From contig CAJXOU010000031.1 in the NCBI GenBank assembly GCA_913057645.1, positions 1 to 36,676 of the forward strand: 36,676 nt of DNA. The letters are read 5' to 3'. Shown here piece after piece: positions 25,408-32,713 of this stretch (the stretch's first letter is position 1; each line of letters opens with the position of its first letter). Position numbers and translations under genes: made by a program. The notes below the pieces were generated by a model. That model searched no databases and was not told the origin of the DNA. It saw only the letters and a list, made by a program, of their open reading frames with translations. This DNA comes from an uncultured Rhodobiaceae bacterium. GTDB lineage: Bacteria; Pseudomonadota; Alphaproteobacteria; Parvibaculales; Parvibaculaceae.

Positions 25408-26145
25408 CTAGATCATCGCCATACCGCCGTTCACGTGCAGCGTCTGGCCGGTCACATAGGCGGCTTCCTCGCTCGCCAGATAGACGGCGGCCGCCGCAAT
25501 CTCGCTTGCCTCGCCGAGCCGTCCGGCGGGAATCGTCGACATGATCCGGGATTGCTGGTCCTCGTTCAACGCGTCGGTCATGGCGCTGCGGATGAAACCC
25601 GGCGCGATGCAGTTCGCGGTGATGTTGCGGCTCGCCACTTCCTGCGCCAGCGATTTGGTCATGCCGATCATGCCCGCCTTGGATGCGGCATAGTTTCCCT
25701 GCCCCGGATTGCCCGTCACGCCGACAACCGACGTGATTCCGACGATGCGGCCCCAGCGGCGTTTCATCATCCCGCGCAGCACGCCGCGCGACAAGCGGAA
25801 GGCCGCGGTGAGATTGACGCGGATGACCTCGTCCCACTCCTCGTCCTTCATGCGCATGAAGAGATTGTCGCGCGTGAGGCCGGCGTTGTTGATCAGAACA
25901 TCGAGGCTTCCCATAGCCTCTTCTGCCTGTTTCGGCAGCGCATCCACGGCCTCCGCATCGGAAAGGTTGCAGGGAACGACGTGCGTGCGCTCACCCAGTT
26001 CGCCCGCAAGCGCATCCAGCGCTTCCTTCCGCGTGCCCGACAGCGCAACTACGGCTCCCTGCGCGTGAAGGGCGCGTGCGATGTCCGAACCGATGCCGCC
26101 GGAAGCCCCGGTCACCAGCGCGCATTTGCCTGTGAGATCGAACAT
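25408..26145 (-). CDS. fabG: 3-oxoacyl-ACP reductase
   Basis: This 245-residue classical SDR reduces beta-ketoacyl-ACP with NADPH in each elongation cycle. It has the cofactor loop TGASGGIG (12-19), NNAG (86-89), and the catalytic Ser139, Tyr152 and Lys156 (YAASK). It ends HVNGGMAMI, as is typical of FabG. It follows fabD by 13 bases, clearly in one transcription unit. Confidence 0.96.
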   Translation of the reverse strand: MFDLTGKCALVTGASGGIGSDIARALHAQGAVVALSGTRKEALDALAGELGERTHVVPCNLSDAEAVDALPKQAEEAMGSLDVLINNAGLTRDNLFMRMKDEEWDEVIRVNLTAAFRLSRGVLRGMMKRRWGRIVGITSVVGVTGNPGQGNYAASKAGMIGMTKSLAQEVASRNITANCIAPGFIRSAMTDALNEDQQSRIMSTIPAGRLGEASEIAAAAVYLASEEAAYVTGQTLHVNGGMAMI

Positions 26146-26158
26146 GCCGGCTCCTTTG

Positions 26159-27100
26159 TCAGATCGTCTTCAAAAATGCTTCAACATCGCCCGGCGTTCC
26201 GACCGAGAGGATTTCGGGTTCTTTCGCGATGCGCTTGACCATGCCTGAAAGCGCCTTGCCTGCACCGACTTCCACGAAACTCGATACGCCTTCAGCTTCC
26301 ATATAGAGAACGCTCTCGCGCCAGCGCACCATGCCGGTCACCTGCTTCACGAGCAGATCGCGGATCGTCGCCGGATCGGCGACGCGCGACGCGGTGACAT
26401 TCGCGACCAGCGGTACGGAGGGCGACCTGAGATCGACGCCGCCGAGAGCTTCCGCCATTTCGTCCGCTGCGGGCTGCATCAGCGAACAATGGAACGGTGC
26501 GCTCACGGGCAGCAGCATGCTCCGCTTTGCGCCCTTCGTCTTCGCAATCTCGATCGCCCGTTCGACGGCCGCCTTCGCGCCAGAGACGACGACCTGGCCG
26601 CCGCCATTGTCGTTCGCCGCCGCGCAGACATCGCCTTGCGCGGCTTCGCTTGCGACTTCCGCCGCCTGGTCGAATTCGAGTCCGAGCAGCGCCGCCATGG
26701 CGCCCTCGCCCACCGGAACCGCGCGCTGCATTGCCTGGCCACGACGCTTCAGGAGACGCGCCGTGTCGGCGATGCTGAACGAGCCTGCCGCGGCGAGCGC
26801 CGAATATTCGCCGAGCGAGTGACCGGCGACGAAGGCCGCCTTGTCCGCGAGAGCGAAGTTACCTTCCTTTTCGAGGGTGCGGATAACTGCAAGGCTGACG
26901 GCCATGATCGCGGGCTGCGCGTTCTCGGTGAGCGTCAGATCCTCCTGCGGACCTTCCCACATCAGCTTCGAGAGGTTCTGGCCGAGCGCCTCGTCCACCT
27001 CGCCGAAGACTTCGCGCGCCGAAGCGAACGTCTCCGCGAGTTCGCGGCCCATTCCGACCGCCTGCGATCCCTGTCCCGGAAAGGTGAAGGCCCTCGTCAT
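26159..27100 (-). CDS. fabD: Malonyl-CoA:ACP transacylase
   Basis: This 313-residue alpha/beta-hydrolase-like enzyme loads malonate onto ACP. The start is the ATG at 27100 (MTRAFTFPGQGSQ), with a GGGAGCGAGG site; the frame runs back to 27214, but that leader is non-homologous and overlaps the promoter. The nucleophile is Ser95 in GHSLGE and the catalytic His204 lies in APFHCSLM. It is the first gene of the minus-strand fatty-acid/cell-wall run and is divergent from rpsF. Confidence 0.96.
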   Translation of the reverse strand: MTRAFTFPGQGSQAVGMGRELAETFASAREVFGEVDEALGQNLSKLMWEGPQEDLTLTENAQPAIMAVSLAVIRTLEKEGNFALADKAAFVAGHSLGEYSALAAAGSFSIADTARLLKRRGQAMQRAVPVGEGAMAALLGLEFDQAAEVASEAAQGDVCAAANDNGGGQVVVSGAKAAVERAIEIAKTKGAKRSMLLPVSAPFHCSLMQPAADEMAEALGGVDLRSPSVPLVANVTASRVADPATIRDLLVKQVTGMVRWRESVLYMEAEGVSSFVEVGAGKALSGMVKRIAKEPEILSVGTPGDVEAFLKTI

Positions 27101-27186
27101 CCTCGCTCCCTGCTTACCGTTAGCCCGCAAAGACCGCAGGTTTCCGGCTTTTTTGTGGTCAGGCCGAGGCCCGTTTCGTGCGCCAA

Positions 27187-27214
27187 GTGATACTCCCTGA
27201 CCGGCTCGAGTCAA
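27187..27214 (-). promoter_or_regulatory. Candidate sigma-70 promoter of the fabD operon, with inverted repeat on the -35
   Basis: On the minus strand TTGACT (27209-27214) and TATCAC (27187-27192) are 16 bases apart, about 87 bases upstream of the fabD ATG. The -35 lies within an inverted repeat, CGGCT and AGCCG (27202-27206 and 27214-27218), which could be a repressor or activator site. Confidence 0.45.
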
Positions 27215-27238
27215 GCCGAGCCCGTGGCGTTAAATCCC

Positions 27239-27266
27239 TTGCCTTGCCTCGCATTTTCCGTATATT
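27239..27266 (+). promoter_or_regulatory. Candidate sigma-70 promoter of rpsF-rpsR-rplI
   Basis: TTGCCT (27239-27244) and TATATT (27261-27266) are separated by 16 bases and are the best promoter match in this region. Transcription from it would give a leader of roughly 165 bases before rpsF, long enough for the structured elements found there. Confidence 0.55.
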
Positions 27267-27307
27267 GCCGCCCTTCTGAAGGCCTTGGTTGGAGGCTGAA
27301 CGGAACA

Positions 27308-27439
27308 CCATGCCTCAGGCGGCATGGCGGGATGAAAATCCGGGTTCCGGTGTCTCCGCTTCTTTGGTGGTCCTTTCGAGCCTTTTTGAGGGCTCAAAGG
27401 GGGCTTTGCGCCGGGGCCGGACAAAAAAGGAAAAGGCTC
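27308..27439 (+). promoter_or_regulatory. Structured rpsF leader with competing stems over the ribosome site
   Basis: A perfect hairpin, CCATGCC and GGCATGG (27308-27314, 27321-27327), lies near the start of the leader. Further down, GAGCCTTTT (27378-27386) is perfectly complementary to AAAAGGCTC (27431-27439), which abuts the rpsF ATG and includes the ribosome-site purines. The same GAGCC can instead pair with GGCTC at 27391-27395. A third hairpin, CAAAG and CTTTG, spans 27395-27408. These alternatives fit a translational switch. S6:S18 binding to rpsF leaders is known in other bacteria, but I cannot confirm that this RNA matches that motif. Confidence 0.5.
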
Positions 27440-27440
27440 A

Positions 27441-27908
27441 ATGGCTCTCTACGAGCACGTTTTCATTGCGCGGCAGGACGTGTCGCAGCAGCAGGTCGAG
27501 GCGCTCACCGAGCAGTACTCGACCCTTATCAAGGAACAGGGCGGTTCCGTCGGCAAGACCGAATACTGGGGTCTTCGCAACCTTGCGTTCAAGGTGAAGA
27601 AGAACCGGAAAGGTCATTACACGCTGATGAATATCGACGCGCCGCACACCGCGGTCGCGGAGATGGAACGCCAGATGGGCATCAGCGACGATGTCATCCG
27701 CTTCCTCACGATCCGCGTGGACGAACACGAGACGGACCAGTCGGCGATGATGCAGAGCCGCGGCGACCGCGGTGATCGCGGCGGCCGCTTCGGCGACCGT
27801 GGCGATCGTGGTGACCGCGGCGATCGCGGCGGCGACCGCAGCAGCCGCTTCGGCGACCGCCCGCCGCGCCGCGACCGTGAAGAAAGCACCGAAGGAGGCA
27901 ATGAATAA
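27441..27908 (+). CDS. rpsF: Small ribosomal subunit protein bS6
   Basis: Residues 1-100 are a normal S6 domain ([36 protein letters not shown]). S6 binds S18 on the 30S platform. Residues 107-140 are a tandem RGD/RFGDR tail encoded by roughly nine-base DNA repeats (27759-27860), ending in [10 protein letters not shown]. The total of 155 residues is longer than the common 95-135. Such tails vary among alphaproteobacteria, and slippage could change their length. The TAA stop shares its last base with the rpsR ATG. Confidence 0.96.
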   Translation: MALYEHVFIARQDVSQQQVEALTEQYSTLIKEQGGSVGKTEYWGLRNLAFKVKKNRKGHYTLMNIDAPHTAVAEMERQMGISDDVIRFLTIRVDEHETDQSAMMQSRGDRGDRGGRFGDRGDRGDRGDRGGDRSSRFGDRPPRRDREESTEGGNE

Positions 27909-28150
27909 TGGGCACCTCGCAACCCGCACGCCGGCCGTTCTTCCGCCGCCGCAAGACCTGCCCGTTCTCCGGCGCCAACGCTCCGAAGATCGACTACAAG
28001 GACGTGAAGCTCCTGCAGCGCTACGTTTCCGAGCGCGGCAAGATCGTCCCCTCGCGTATCACGGCCGTTTCGGCCAAGAAGCAGCGTGAACTCGCCCGCG
28101 CCATCAAGCGCGCCCGGTTCCTGTCGCTTCTTCCCTACGTCATCAGCTAA
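27908..28150 (+). CDS. rpsR: Small ribosomal subunit protein bS18
   Basis: This 80-residue protein has the S18 core [41 protein letters not shown] and ARFLSLLPY. It binds S6 as a heterodimer on 16S rRNA. Its start overlaps the rpsF stop (TAATG), giving the coupled, equimolar synthesis expected for partners. Only one cysteine is present, so no zinc ribbon. Confidence 0.97.
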   Translation: MGTSQPARRPFFRRRKTCPFSGANAPKIDYKDVKLLQRYVSERGKIVPSRITAVSAKKQRELARAIKRARFLSLLPYVIS

Positions 28151-28172
28151 GGCCCGGAAAGGAGACTGAGCG

Positions 28173-28787
28173 ATGCAAGTCGTACTTCTGGAACGGGTGG
28201 AAAAACTCGGCCAAATGGGCGATGTCGTCAAAGTAAAGGACGGCTTCGCGCGGAATTTTCTGTTGCCGCGGAAAAAGGCGCTCCGCGCCACCAAGGCGAA
28301 TATCGAGCAGTTCGAGAGCCAGCGCGCGCAGCTTGAAGCCCGCAATCTGGAACTCAGGAAGGAAGCCGAGCAGGTCCACGCCAAGGTGGACGGCCAGGTC
28401 TTCATCGTCCTGCGTCAGGCCGGCGAAACCGGCATTCTCTACGGTTCGGTCAGCACGCGCGACATCGCGGATGCGATGACGAATGGCGGCTTCTCCACGG
28501 CCCGCAACCAGGTCGTCCTCGACAAGCCTATCAAGACCATCGGCCTGCATGACATTCGCGTCATGCTGCACCCCGAGGTTTCCGCCACGATTTCGATCAA
28601 TGTGGCGCGGACCGAAGAGGAAGCGCAGCGCCAGGCGGCCGGCGAGGACCTGACCCAGCGCCGCGACGAAGCCGACGAAGACGCCCACGAAGCGGCCGAA
28701 TTCTTCGAATCCGAAGAGCTTGCCCCGTCGGAAGACGAGGAAGGCGCGGAAGAAGCGTCCGCCGACGAGGACGCGGCAAAAGAGTGA
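28173..28787 (+). CDS. rplI: Large ribosomal subunit protein bL9
   Basis: The first 150 residues are a complete L9: the N-terminal 23S-binding domain ([32 protein letters not shown]), the long connecting helix (about 40-75) and the C-terminal domain ([12 protein letters not shown]). Residues about 160-204 add a strongly acidic low-complexity tail, making 204 residues against a usual 150. An AAGGAG site precedes the ATG. It is the last gene of the rpsF operon, followed by a terminator. Confidence 0.96.
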   Translation: MQVVLLERVEKLGQMGDVVKVKDGFARNFLLPRKKALRATKANIEQFESQRAQLEARNLELRKEAEQVHAKVDGQVFIVLRQAGETGILYGSVSTRDIADAMTNGGFSTARNQVVLDKPIKTIGLHDIRVMLHPEVSATISINVARTEEEAQRQAAGEDLTQRRDEADEDAHEAAEFFESEELAPSEDEEGAEEASADEDAAKE

Positions 28788-28821
28788 ACCTTCCGGCCCC
28801 GGCCGGCATGTGACCGAGATG

Positions 28822-28850
28822 AAAAGGGGTGCCTCGCGGCGCCCCTTTTT
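28822..28850 (+). terminator. Intrinsic terminator of rpsF-rpsR-rplI
   Basis: AAAAGGGGTGC and GCGCCCCTTTT form an 11-pair stem (one G-U pair) around a short CTCGCG-type loop. The stem runs into a T5 tract about 35 bases after the rplI stop, the classical Rho-independent layout. Confidence 0.8.
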
Positions 28851-28853
28851 GCT

Positions 28854-28879
28854 GGAACCCCCCGCGAAGCCTGCGCGTT
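28854..28879 (+). promoter_or_regulatory. Candidate EcfG-type general-stress promoter upstream of cfa
   Basis: GGAAC (28854-28858) and CGTT (28876-28879) are separated by 17 bases, matching the consensus of the alphaproteobacterial general-stress sigma factor EcfG (GGAAC-N16/17-CGTT). It lies directly after the rplI terminator and about 125 bases upstream of cfa. The match is exact in the core boxes but short, so chance is possible. Confidence 0.42.
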
Positions 28880-29002
28880 CCCACTTGCAACGGGCGGAGG
28901 ATTAACTTTAGATAAATTCCAGAAAGCCTGTTCGCGCCCTCCCCGCCAACGGGATTCCGGACGCGAAAATCTGAACTTCAATCCTCGGTACGGGAGGGTT
29001 CG

Positions 29003-30253
29003 ATGCTTTTCAGCGCGCTTCTGCGGAAAATCGTCAAGCGCGGGTCGCTGACGGTCGTGAGTGCGAACGGCAAACGGCGGGATTTCGGCGACGGCTCCGG
29101 TCCCCCCGTCACGATCAGATTGCACGACGCCACCGTGCCTTACGAACTGGCGTTCAATCCCTATCTGAAGCTCGGCGAAGCCTATATGGACGGCCGGATG
29201 ACGATCGACCGGCCGGCGACCATCTACGAGCTGCTGGACCTGCTGACGGGCAATCTCGGCAACCAGTTCGCGGGGCCGGTTTTCGAGGCGTATGGCGCGC
29301 TCAGGCGCATGAAACGGCGGCTCGACCAGCACAATCCCGTGGGCAAGGCGGAGAAGAACGTCGCCCATCACTACGACCTCGACGGCGGCATCTACGATCT
29401 CTTCCTCGACAAGGACAAGCAGTATTCCTGCGCCTATTTCCGCGAGCCTGAGATGACGCTGGAAGAGGCGCAGCTCGCGAAAAAACGGCACATTGCCGCC
29501 AAATTGCAGATCGAACCGGGCATGCGCGTGCTCGATATCGGCTGCGGCTGGGGCGGCATGGCGCTGACGCTGGCGGAGGAAACGGGCGCGGAAGTCCTCG
29601 GCGTGACGCTGAGCCGCGAACAGCTGAAGGTGGCGCAGCGCCGCGCGGAGGAGCGCGGAGTGGCGGAAAAGGTGGAGTTCCGGCTGCAGGACTACCGCGC
29701 GATCAAGGAGAATTTCGACCGCATCGTCTCGGTCGGCATGTTCGAGCATGTCGGCGTCGGCCACTATGCGGAGTACTTCGGCGGGGTGCGGCACCTGCTC
29801 GCGCCGGAGGGCGTCGCGCTGATCCACACGATCGGCCGGCTGGACCCGCCGGGCGCCACTAACCCATGGATTGCAAAGTATATTTTCCCGGGCGGCTACA
29901 TCCCTGCCTTGAGCGAAATGGCGGGCGCCGTGGAGCGCAGCGGGCTCTTGATGACCGATGTCGAGGTGCTGCGGCTGCACTATGCCGAGACGCTCCGGGA
30001 ATGGCGGAAACGCTTCATGGAGAGGCGCGAGACGGCGGCGCGGATCTATGACGAGCGGTTCTGCCGGATGTGGGAGTTCTATCTCGCAGGGTCCGAGACC
30101 TCGTTCCGCAACGAGGGCATGGTCGTCTTCCAGATGCAGATCGCAAAAAGCCTGCAATCATTGCCACTTAGCAGGGAGTACATGGTGGACGAGGAGCGCC
30201 GGCTGAACGCGGGCGCGGAGCGGGCACCGAGACGGCTGCTCGCCGGCGACTGA
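29003..30253 (+). CDS. cfa: Cyclopropane-fatty-acyl-phospholipid synthase family protein
   Basis: This 416-residue SAM-dependent enzyme methylenates double bonds of membrane phospholipid acyl chains. An N-terminal lipid-binding domain (about 1-110) is followed by VAHHYDLDGGIYDLFLD (120-136), YSCAYF (141-146) and the SAM loop LDIGCGWGGMAL (177-188). Later motifs SVGMFEHVG and YIFPGGYIPAL match CFA synthases. The ATG follows a GGGAGG site. It is a single-gene unit between two terminators. Cyclopropane formation is typically a stress or stationary-phase response, in keeping with the candidate EcfG promoter. Confidence 0.92.
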   Translation: MLFSALLRKIVKRGSLTVVSANGKRRDFGDGSGPPVTIRLHDATVPYELAFNPYLKLGEAYMDGRMTIDRPATIYELLDLLTGNLGNQFAGPVFEAYGALRRMKRRLDQHNPVGKAEKNVAHHYDLDGGIYDLFLDKDKQYSCAYFREPEMTLEEAQLAKKRHIAAKLQIEPGMRVLDIGCGWGGMALTLAEETGAEVLGVTLSREQLKVAQRRAEERGVAEKVEFRLQDYRAIKENFDRIVSVGMFEHVGVGHYAEYFGGVRHLLAPEGVALIHTIGRLDPPGATNPWIAKYIFPGGYIPALSEMAGAVERSGLLMTDVEVLRLHYAETLREWRKRFMERRETAARIYDERFCRMWEFYLAGSETSFRNEGMVVFQMQIAKSLQSLPLSREYMVDEERRLNAGAERAPRRLLAGD

Positions 30254-30276
30254 GCGGAAATCGCGGACAGAAAACC

Positions 30277-30304
30277 AAGGGCGGGCCCCGAAAAGCCCGC
30301 CCTT
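30277..30304. terminator. Bidirectional terminator between cfa and doxX
   Basis: AAGGGCGGGC (30277-30286) and GCCCGCCCTT (30295-30304) are perfect ten-base arms around an eight-base loop, with T-rich sequence after the stem on the plus strand. It sits between the convergent cfa and DoxX genes, so it probably ends both transcripts. Confidence 0.8.
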
Positions 30305-30328
30305 TCAATGTTTTAGACGCGTGCCCGC

Positions 30329-30721
30329 TCAGGCGCCGCGGCGGCCGTCGAGGCTGAAGCCGCCCGCGCCATGGGCGAAGACGAAGAGCATGCCGCCGGC
30401 AATGGCGAAATTCTTAAGCAGCATCGCCTGCTGCACGGGATCGCTGAAGTCGAGATGGAAGACAAGCGCCGAAGCCACGCAGAACACGGCGAATGCCAGC
30501 GCCACGAGCCGCGCCTGGAAGCCGACAAGCAGCAGCAAACCGCCGCCCAGTTCGAGCGCCACCGTGCCCGCATAGGCCACGGGCGCAAGCGGCAAGCCCT
30601 TGGATTCTATATAGGAAATGGTCCCCGCGGGGGCCGCCGCCTTGCCGATGCCGGCAAGAATGAAAAGAACGCTCAGAAACACGCGACCGATGGCGGTCGC
30701 CACGCCGAAAGAGCCACTCAC
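30329..30721 (-). CDS. DoxX family membrane protein
   Basis: This 130-residue integral membrane protein has four hydrophobic segments (about residues 10-28, 45-66, 69-88 and 97-117) and the DoxX pattern GRVFLSVLFILAGIGK at the N-terminus. The family's biochemical role is unclear; members are linked to quinone-related or redox-stress functions. The start is GTG at 30721 with an excellent GGGGGAGG ribosome site. It is convergent with cfa and divergent from dnaB. Confidence 0.85.
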   Translation of the reverse strand: MSGSFGVATAIGRVFLSVLFILAGIGKAAAPAGTISYIESKGLPLAPVAYAGTVALELGGGLLLLVGFQARLVALAFAVFCVASALVFHLDFSDPVQQAMLLKNFAIAGGMLFVFAHGAGGFSLDGRRGA

Positions 30722-31100
30722 GGGTTATCCTCCCCCCAAGGTGTTGACGCGAAAGACATTATGCGCACCGGGGGCGAATACAAGCGGCCCGACTGTCACC
30801 GAACTGTCATCTAAACGTCACAAACAGGTTCCGGCCCGCCGCGCGCGGCCGGTGCGTGACGCCCCGTCAGCGAAAACGGGGATAAACGCCCTCCCCGCGC
30901 GCTTTCCGCCTGACGGCCCGCGACTCACGGTAAAATCGAATCGATCCACAGCCTAGTCCCGCGCAAAGCCCAATGGTTTCAGGGGCTTCGCCGAATCCTG
31001 ACGGGTTATGCACAGGCTCTGGAGAAGAAAGCCGGGGATAAGCGCGCGGCGCACCGGATTCGCCCGCGAAGCGCGCCGCGCCATCCGCTAGAAGTGGACC
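30722..31100. promoter_or_regulatory. Intergenic region upstream of dnaB with DnaA-box-like sites
   Basis: This 379-base region has no gene. It holds TTATGCACA (31006-31014, matching TTATNCACA), a weaker CGATCCACA (30942-30950), and two identical CGGGGATAA 9-mers (30877-30885 and 31033-31041) that read TTATCCCCG on the minus strand, seven of nine matches to the consensus. Such a cluster could make dnaB or doxX responsive to DnaA. It does not look like a full origin: no AT-rich unwinding element is apparent. Confidence 0.4.
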
Positions 31101-32594
31101 ATGGAAAACGCAACGCACGCCTATTCGACAGAGCCCGGCGAGGGCACCGACACCGCCTACCGGGTGCAGCCGCACAATATCGACGCGGAGCAGGCGCTCT
31201 TGGGCGCCATCCTCGTCAACAACGAGAGCTACGACCGGGTGGCGAGCTTTCTCGAGGCGACGCATTTCTTCGATGCCGTACACGGACGAATTTACGAGGC
31301 GGCGGCGAAGCTGATCACGCAGGGCCACCTCGCCTCGCCGGTGACGCTGAAGAACTTCTTCGAGCGCGACGCGGCGCTGGCCGAGATCGGGGGCCCGCAA
31401 TATCTCGCCCGGCTCGCGGGCGCGGCGACGACGATCATCAACACGGAGGAATACGGGCGCACGGTCTACGACCTCGCGGTCAGGCGCGAACTCATCAATG
31501 TCGGCACCGACATCCACAACCGCGCCTATGACGCGCCGGTGGACGACACGCCGAGCGCGCAGATCCTCGACGCGGAACAGGCGCTCTATCAGCTCGCCGA
31601 AAGCGGCAAATACGAGGGCGGCTTCCAGAGCTTCCACGAGTCGCTCAAGGTCGCGATCGACATGGCGGCCGAAGCCTACAAGCGCGACGGCGGGCTTTCC
31701 GGCATCTCGACGGGCCTGCGCGATCTCGACCAGCGCCTGGGCGGGCTGCAGCCTTCCGACCTCGTGATCCTTGCGGGGCGCCCGTCGATGGGCAAGACCG
31801 CGCTTGCGACCAACATCGCCTTCTCGGCGGCGAAGGCCTACAAGGCCGAGCACCACGCCGACGGCAGCGTCGAGGCGATTGACGGCGCCATCGTCGGCTT
31901 CTTCTCGCTCGAAATGTCGGCGGAGCAGCTCGCGACGCGCCTGCTCGCGGAACAGTCCGGCGTGCCGTCGGAGCGCATCCGCCGCGGCAACATTCACGAG
32001 GACGAGTTTCACCAGCTCGTCGACGCCTCGCGCGAGCTGCAGAGCATTCCGCTTTACATCGACGACACGGGCGGCCTCACCATCGCGACGCTGGCGGCGC
32101 GCGCCAGGCGGCTGAAGCGGCAGCGCGGGCTGGGGCTGCTCGTCATCGACTACCTGCAATTGCTCGCGGGCTCGGGCAAGTTCGGCGAGAACCGCGTGCA
32201 GGAAGTGACGCAGATCACGACCGGGCTGAAGGCGCTGGCGAAGGAACTGAACGTGCCCGTGCTGGCGCTGTCGCAGCTTTCGCGCCAGGTGGAGGCGCGC
32301 GACGACAAGCGGCCGCAGCTATCGGATTTGCGCGAGTCGGGCTCCATCGAGCAGGACGCCGACGTCGTCATGTTCGTCTTCCGCGAGGAATATTACGTCT
32401 CGCGGCGCGAACCGACCGAGGGCACGCCGGAACATCTTCAGTGGCAGGAGGATATGAACAAGGTGCACGGGCTGGCCGAATGCATCATCGGCAAGCAGCG
32501 CCACGGCCCGACGGGCACAGTGAAGCTGCAGTTCCAGGCGGATGTGACACGGTTCTCGGACCTGGATCAGGTGCATACGGAGGGGTTTGAGTGA
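31101..32594 (+). CDS. dnaB: Replicative DNA helicase DnaB
   Basis: This 497-residue protein is the hexameric 5'-3' helicase of the replication fork. The N-terminal DnaG-interacting domain begins RVQPHNIDAEQALLGAIL. The RecA-like domain has Walker A AGRPSMGKT (225-233), FFSLEMS with its base-sensing residues, the Walker B region LLVIDYLQL, and the C-terminal QRHGPTGTVKLQF. There are no intein or frame breaks. In relatives alr and radA often follow; here a low-GC insertion follows instead. Confidence 0.96.
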   Translation: MENATHAYSTEPGEGTDTAYRVQPHNIDAEQALLGAILVNNESYDRVASFLEATHFFDAVHGRIYEAAAKLITQGHLASPVTLKNFFERDAALAEIGGPQYLARLAGAATTIINTEEYGRTVYDLAVRRELINVGTDIHNRAYDAPVDDTPSAQILDAEQALYQLAESGKYEGGFQSFHESLKVAIDMAAEAYKRDGGLSGISTGLRDLDQRLGGLQPSDLVILAGRPSMGKTALATNIAFSAAKAYKAEHHADGSVEAIDGAIVGFFSLEMSAEQLATRLLAEQSGVPSERIRRGNIHEDEFHQLVDASRELQSIPLYIDDTGGLTIATLAARARRLKRQRGLGLLVIDYLQLLAGSGKFGENRVQEVTQITTGLKALAKELNVPVLALSQLSRQVEARDDKRPQLSDLRESGSIEQDADVVMFVFREEYYVSRREPTEGTPEHLQWQEDMNKVHGLAECIIGKQRHGPTGTVKLQFQADVTRFSDLDQVHTEGFE

Positions 32595-32664
32595 GGGGGA
32601 AACACTACATCAAAAACTAAATTCTATATCCACCTCACTCGGGATTTCGACGTGCTTTTTGCTA

Positions 32665-32690
32665 TTTTGTTAAGCATACTCTTAACAAAA
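32665..32690. repeat. Perfect inverted repeat just upstream of the accessory ATPase
   Basis: TTTTGTTAAG (32665-32674) and CTTAACAAAA (32681-32690) are perfect ten-base arms around CATACT, 24 bases before the chosen start codon. With TGC and GCA it extends outward across a two-base bulge. It could be an operator, or a leader hairpin just ahead of the ribosome site (GGAGAA at 32701-32706). Confidence 0.5.
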
Positions 32691-32713
32691 GCAAGCTTTT
32701 GGAGAACATATCC

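Noticed and set aside
28902-28916. CtrA-like site (TTAA-N7-TAAA) upstream of cfa
   Set aside because: The second half-site has a mismatch and the motif is short and AT-rich; chance is likely.
28439-30157. Minus-strand frame of 572 codons opposite rplI and cfa
   Set aside because: Antisense shadow crossing a strong terminator and two recognisable genes.
30867-32159. Long minus-strand open frame (430 codons) opposite dnaB
   Set aside because: It is an antisense shadow of the GC-rich dnaB gene; the translation is Arg/Ala/Val-rich and matches no family, while dnaB has all helicase motifs.
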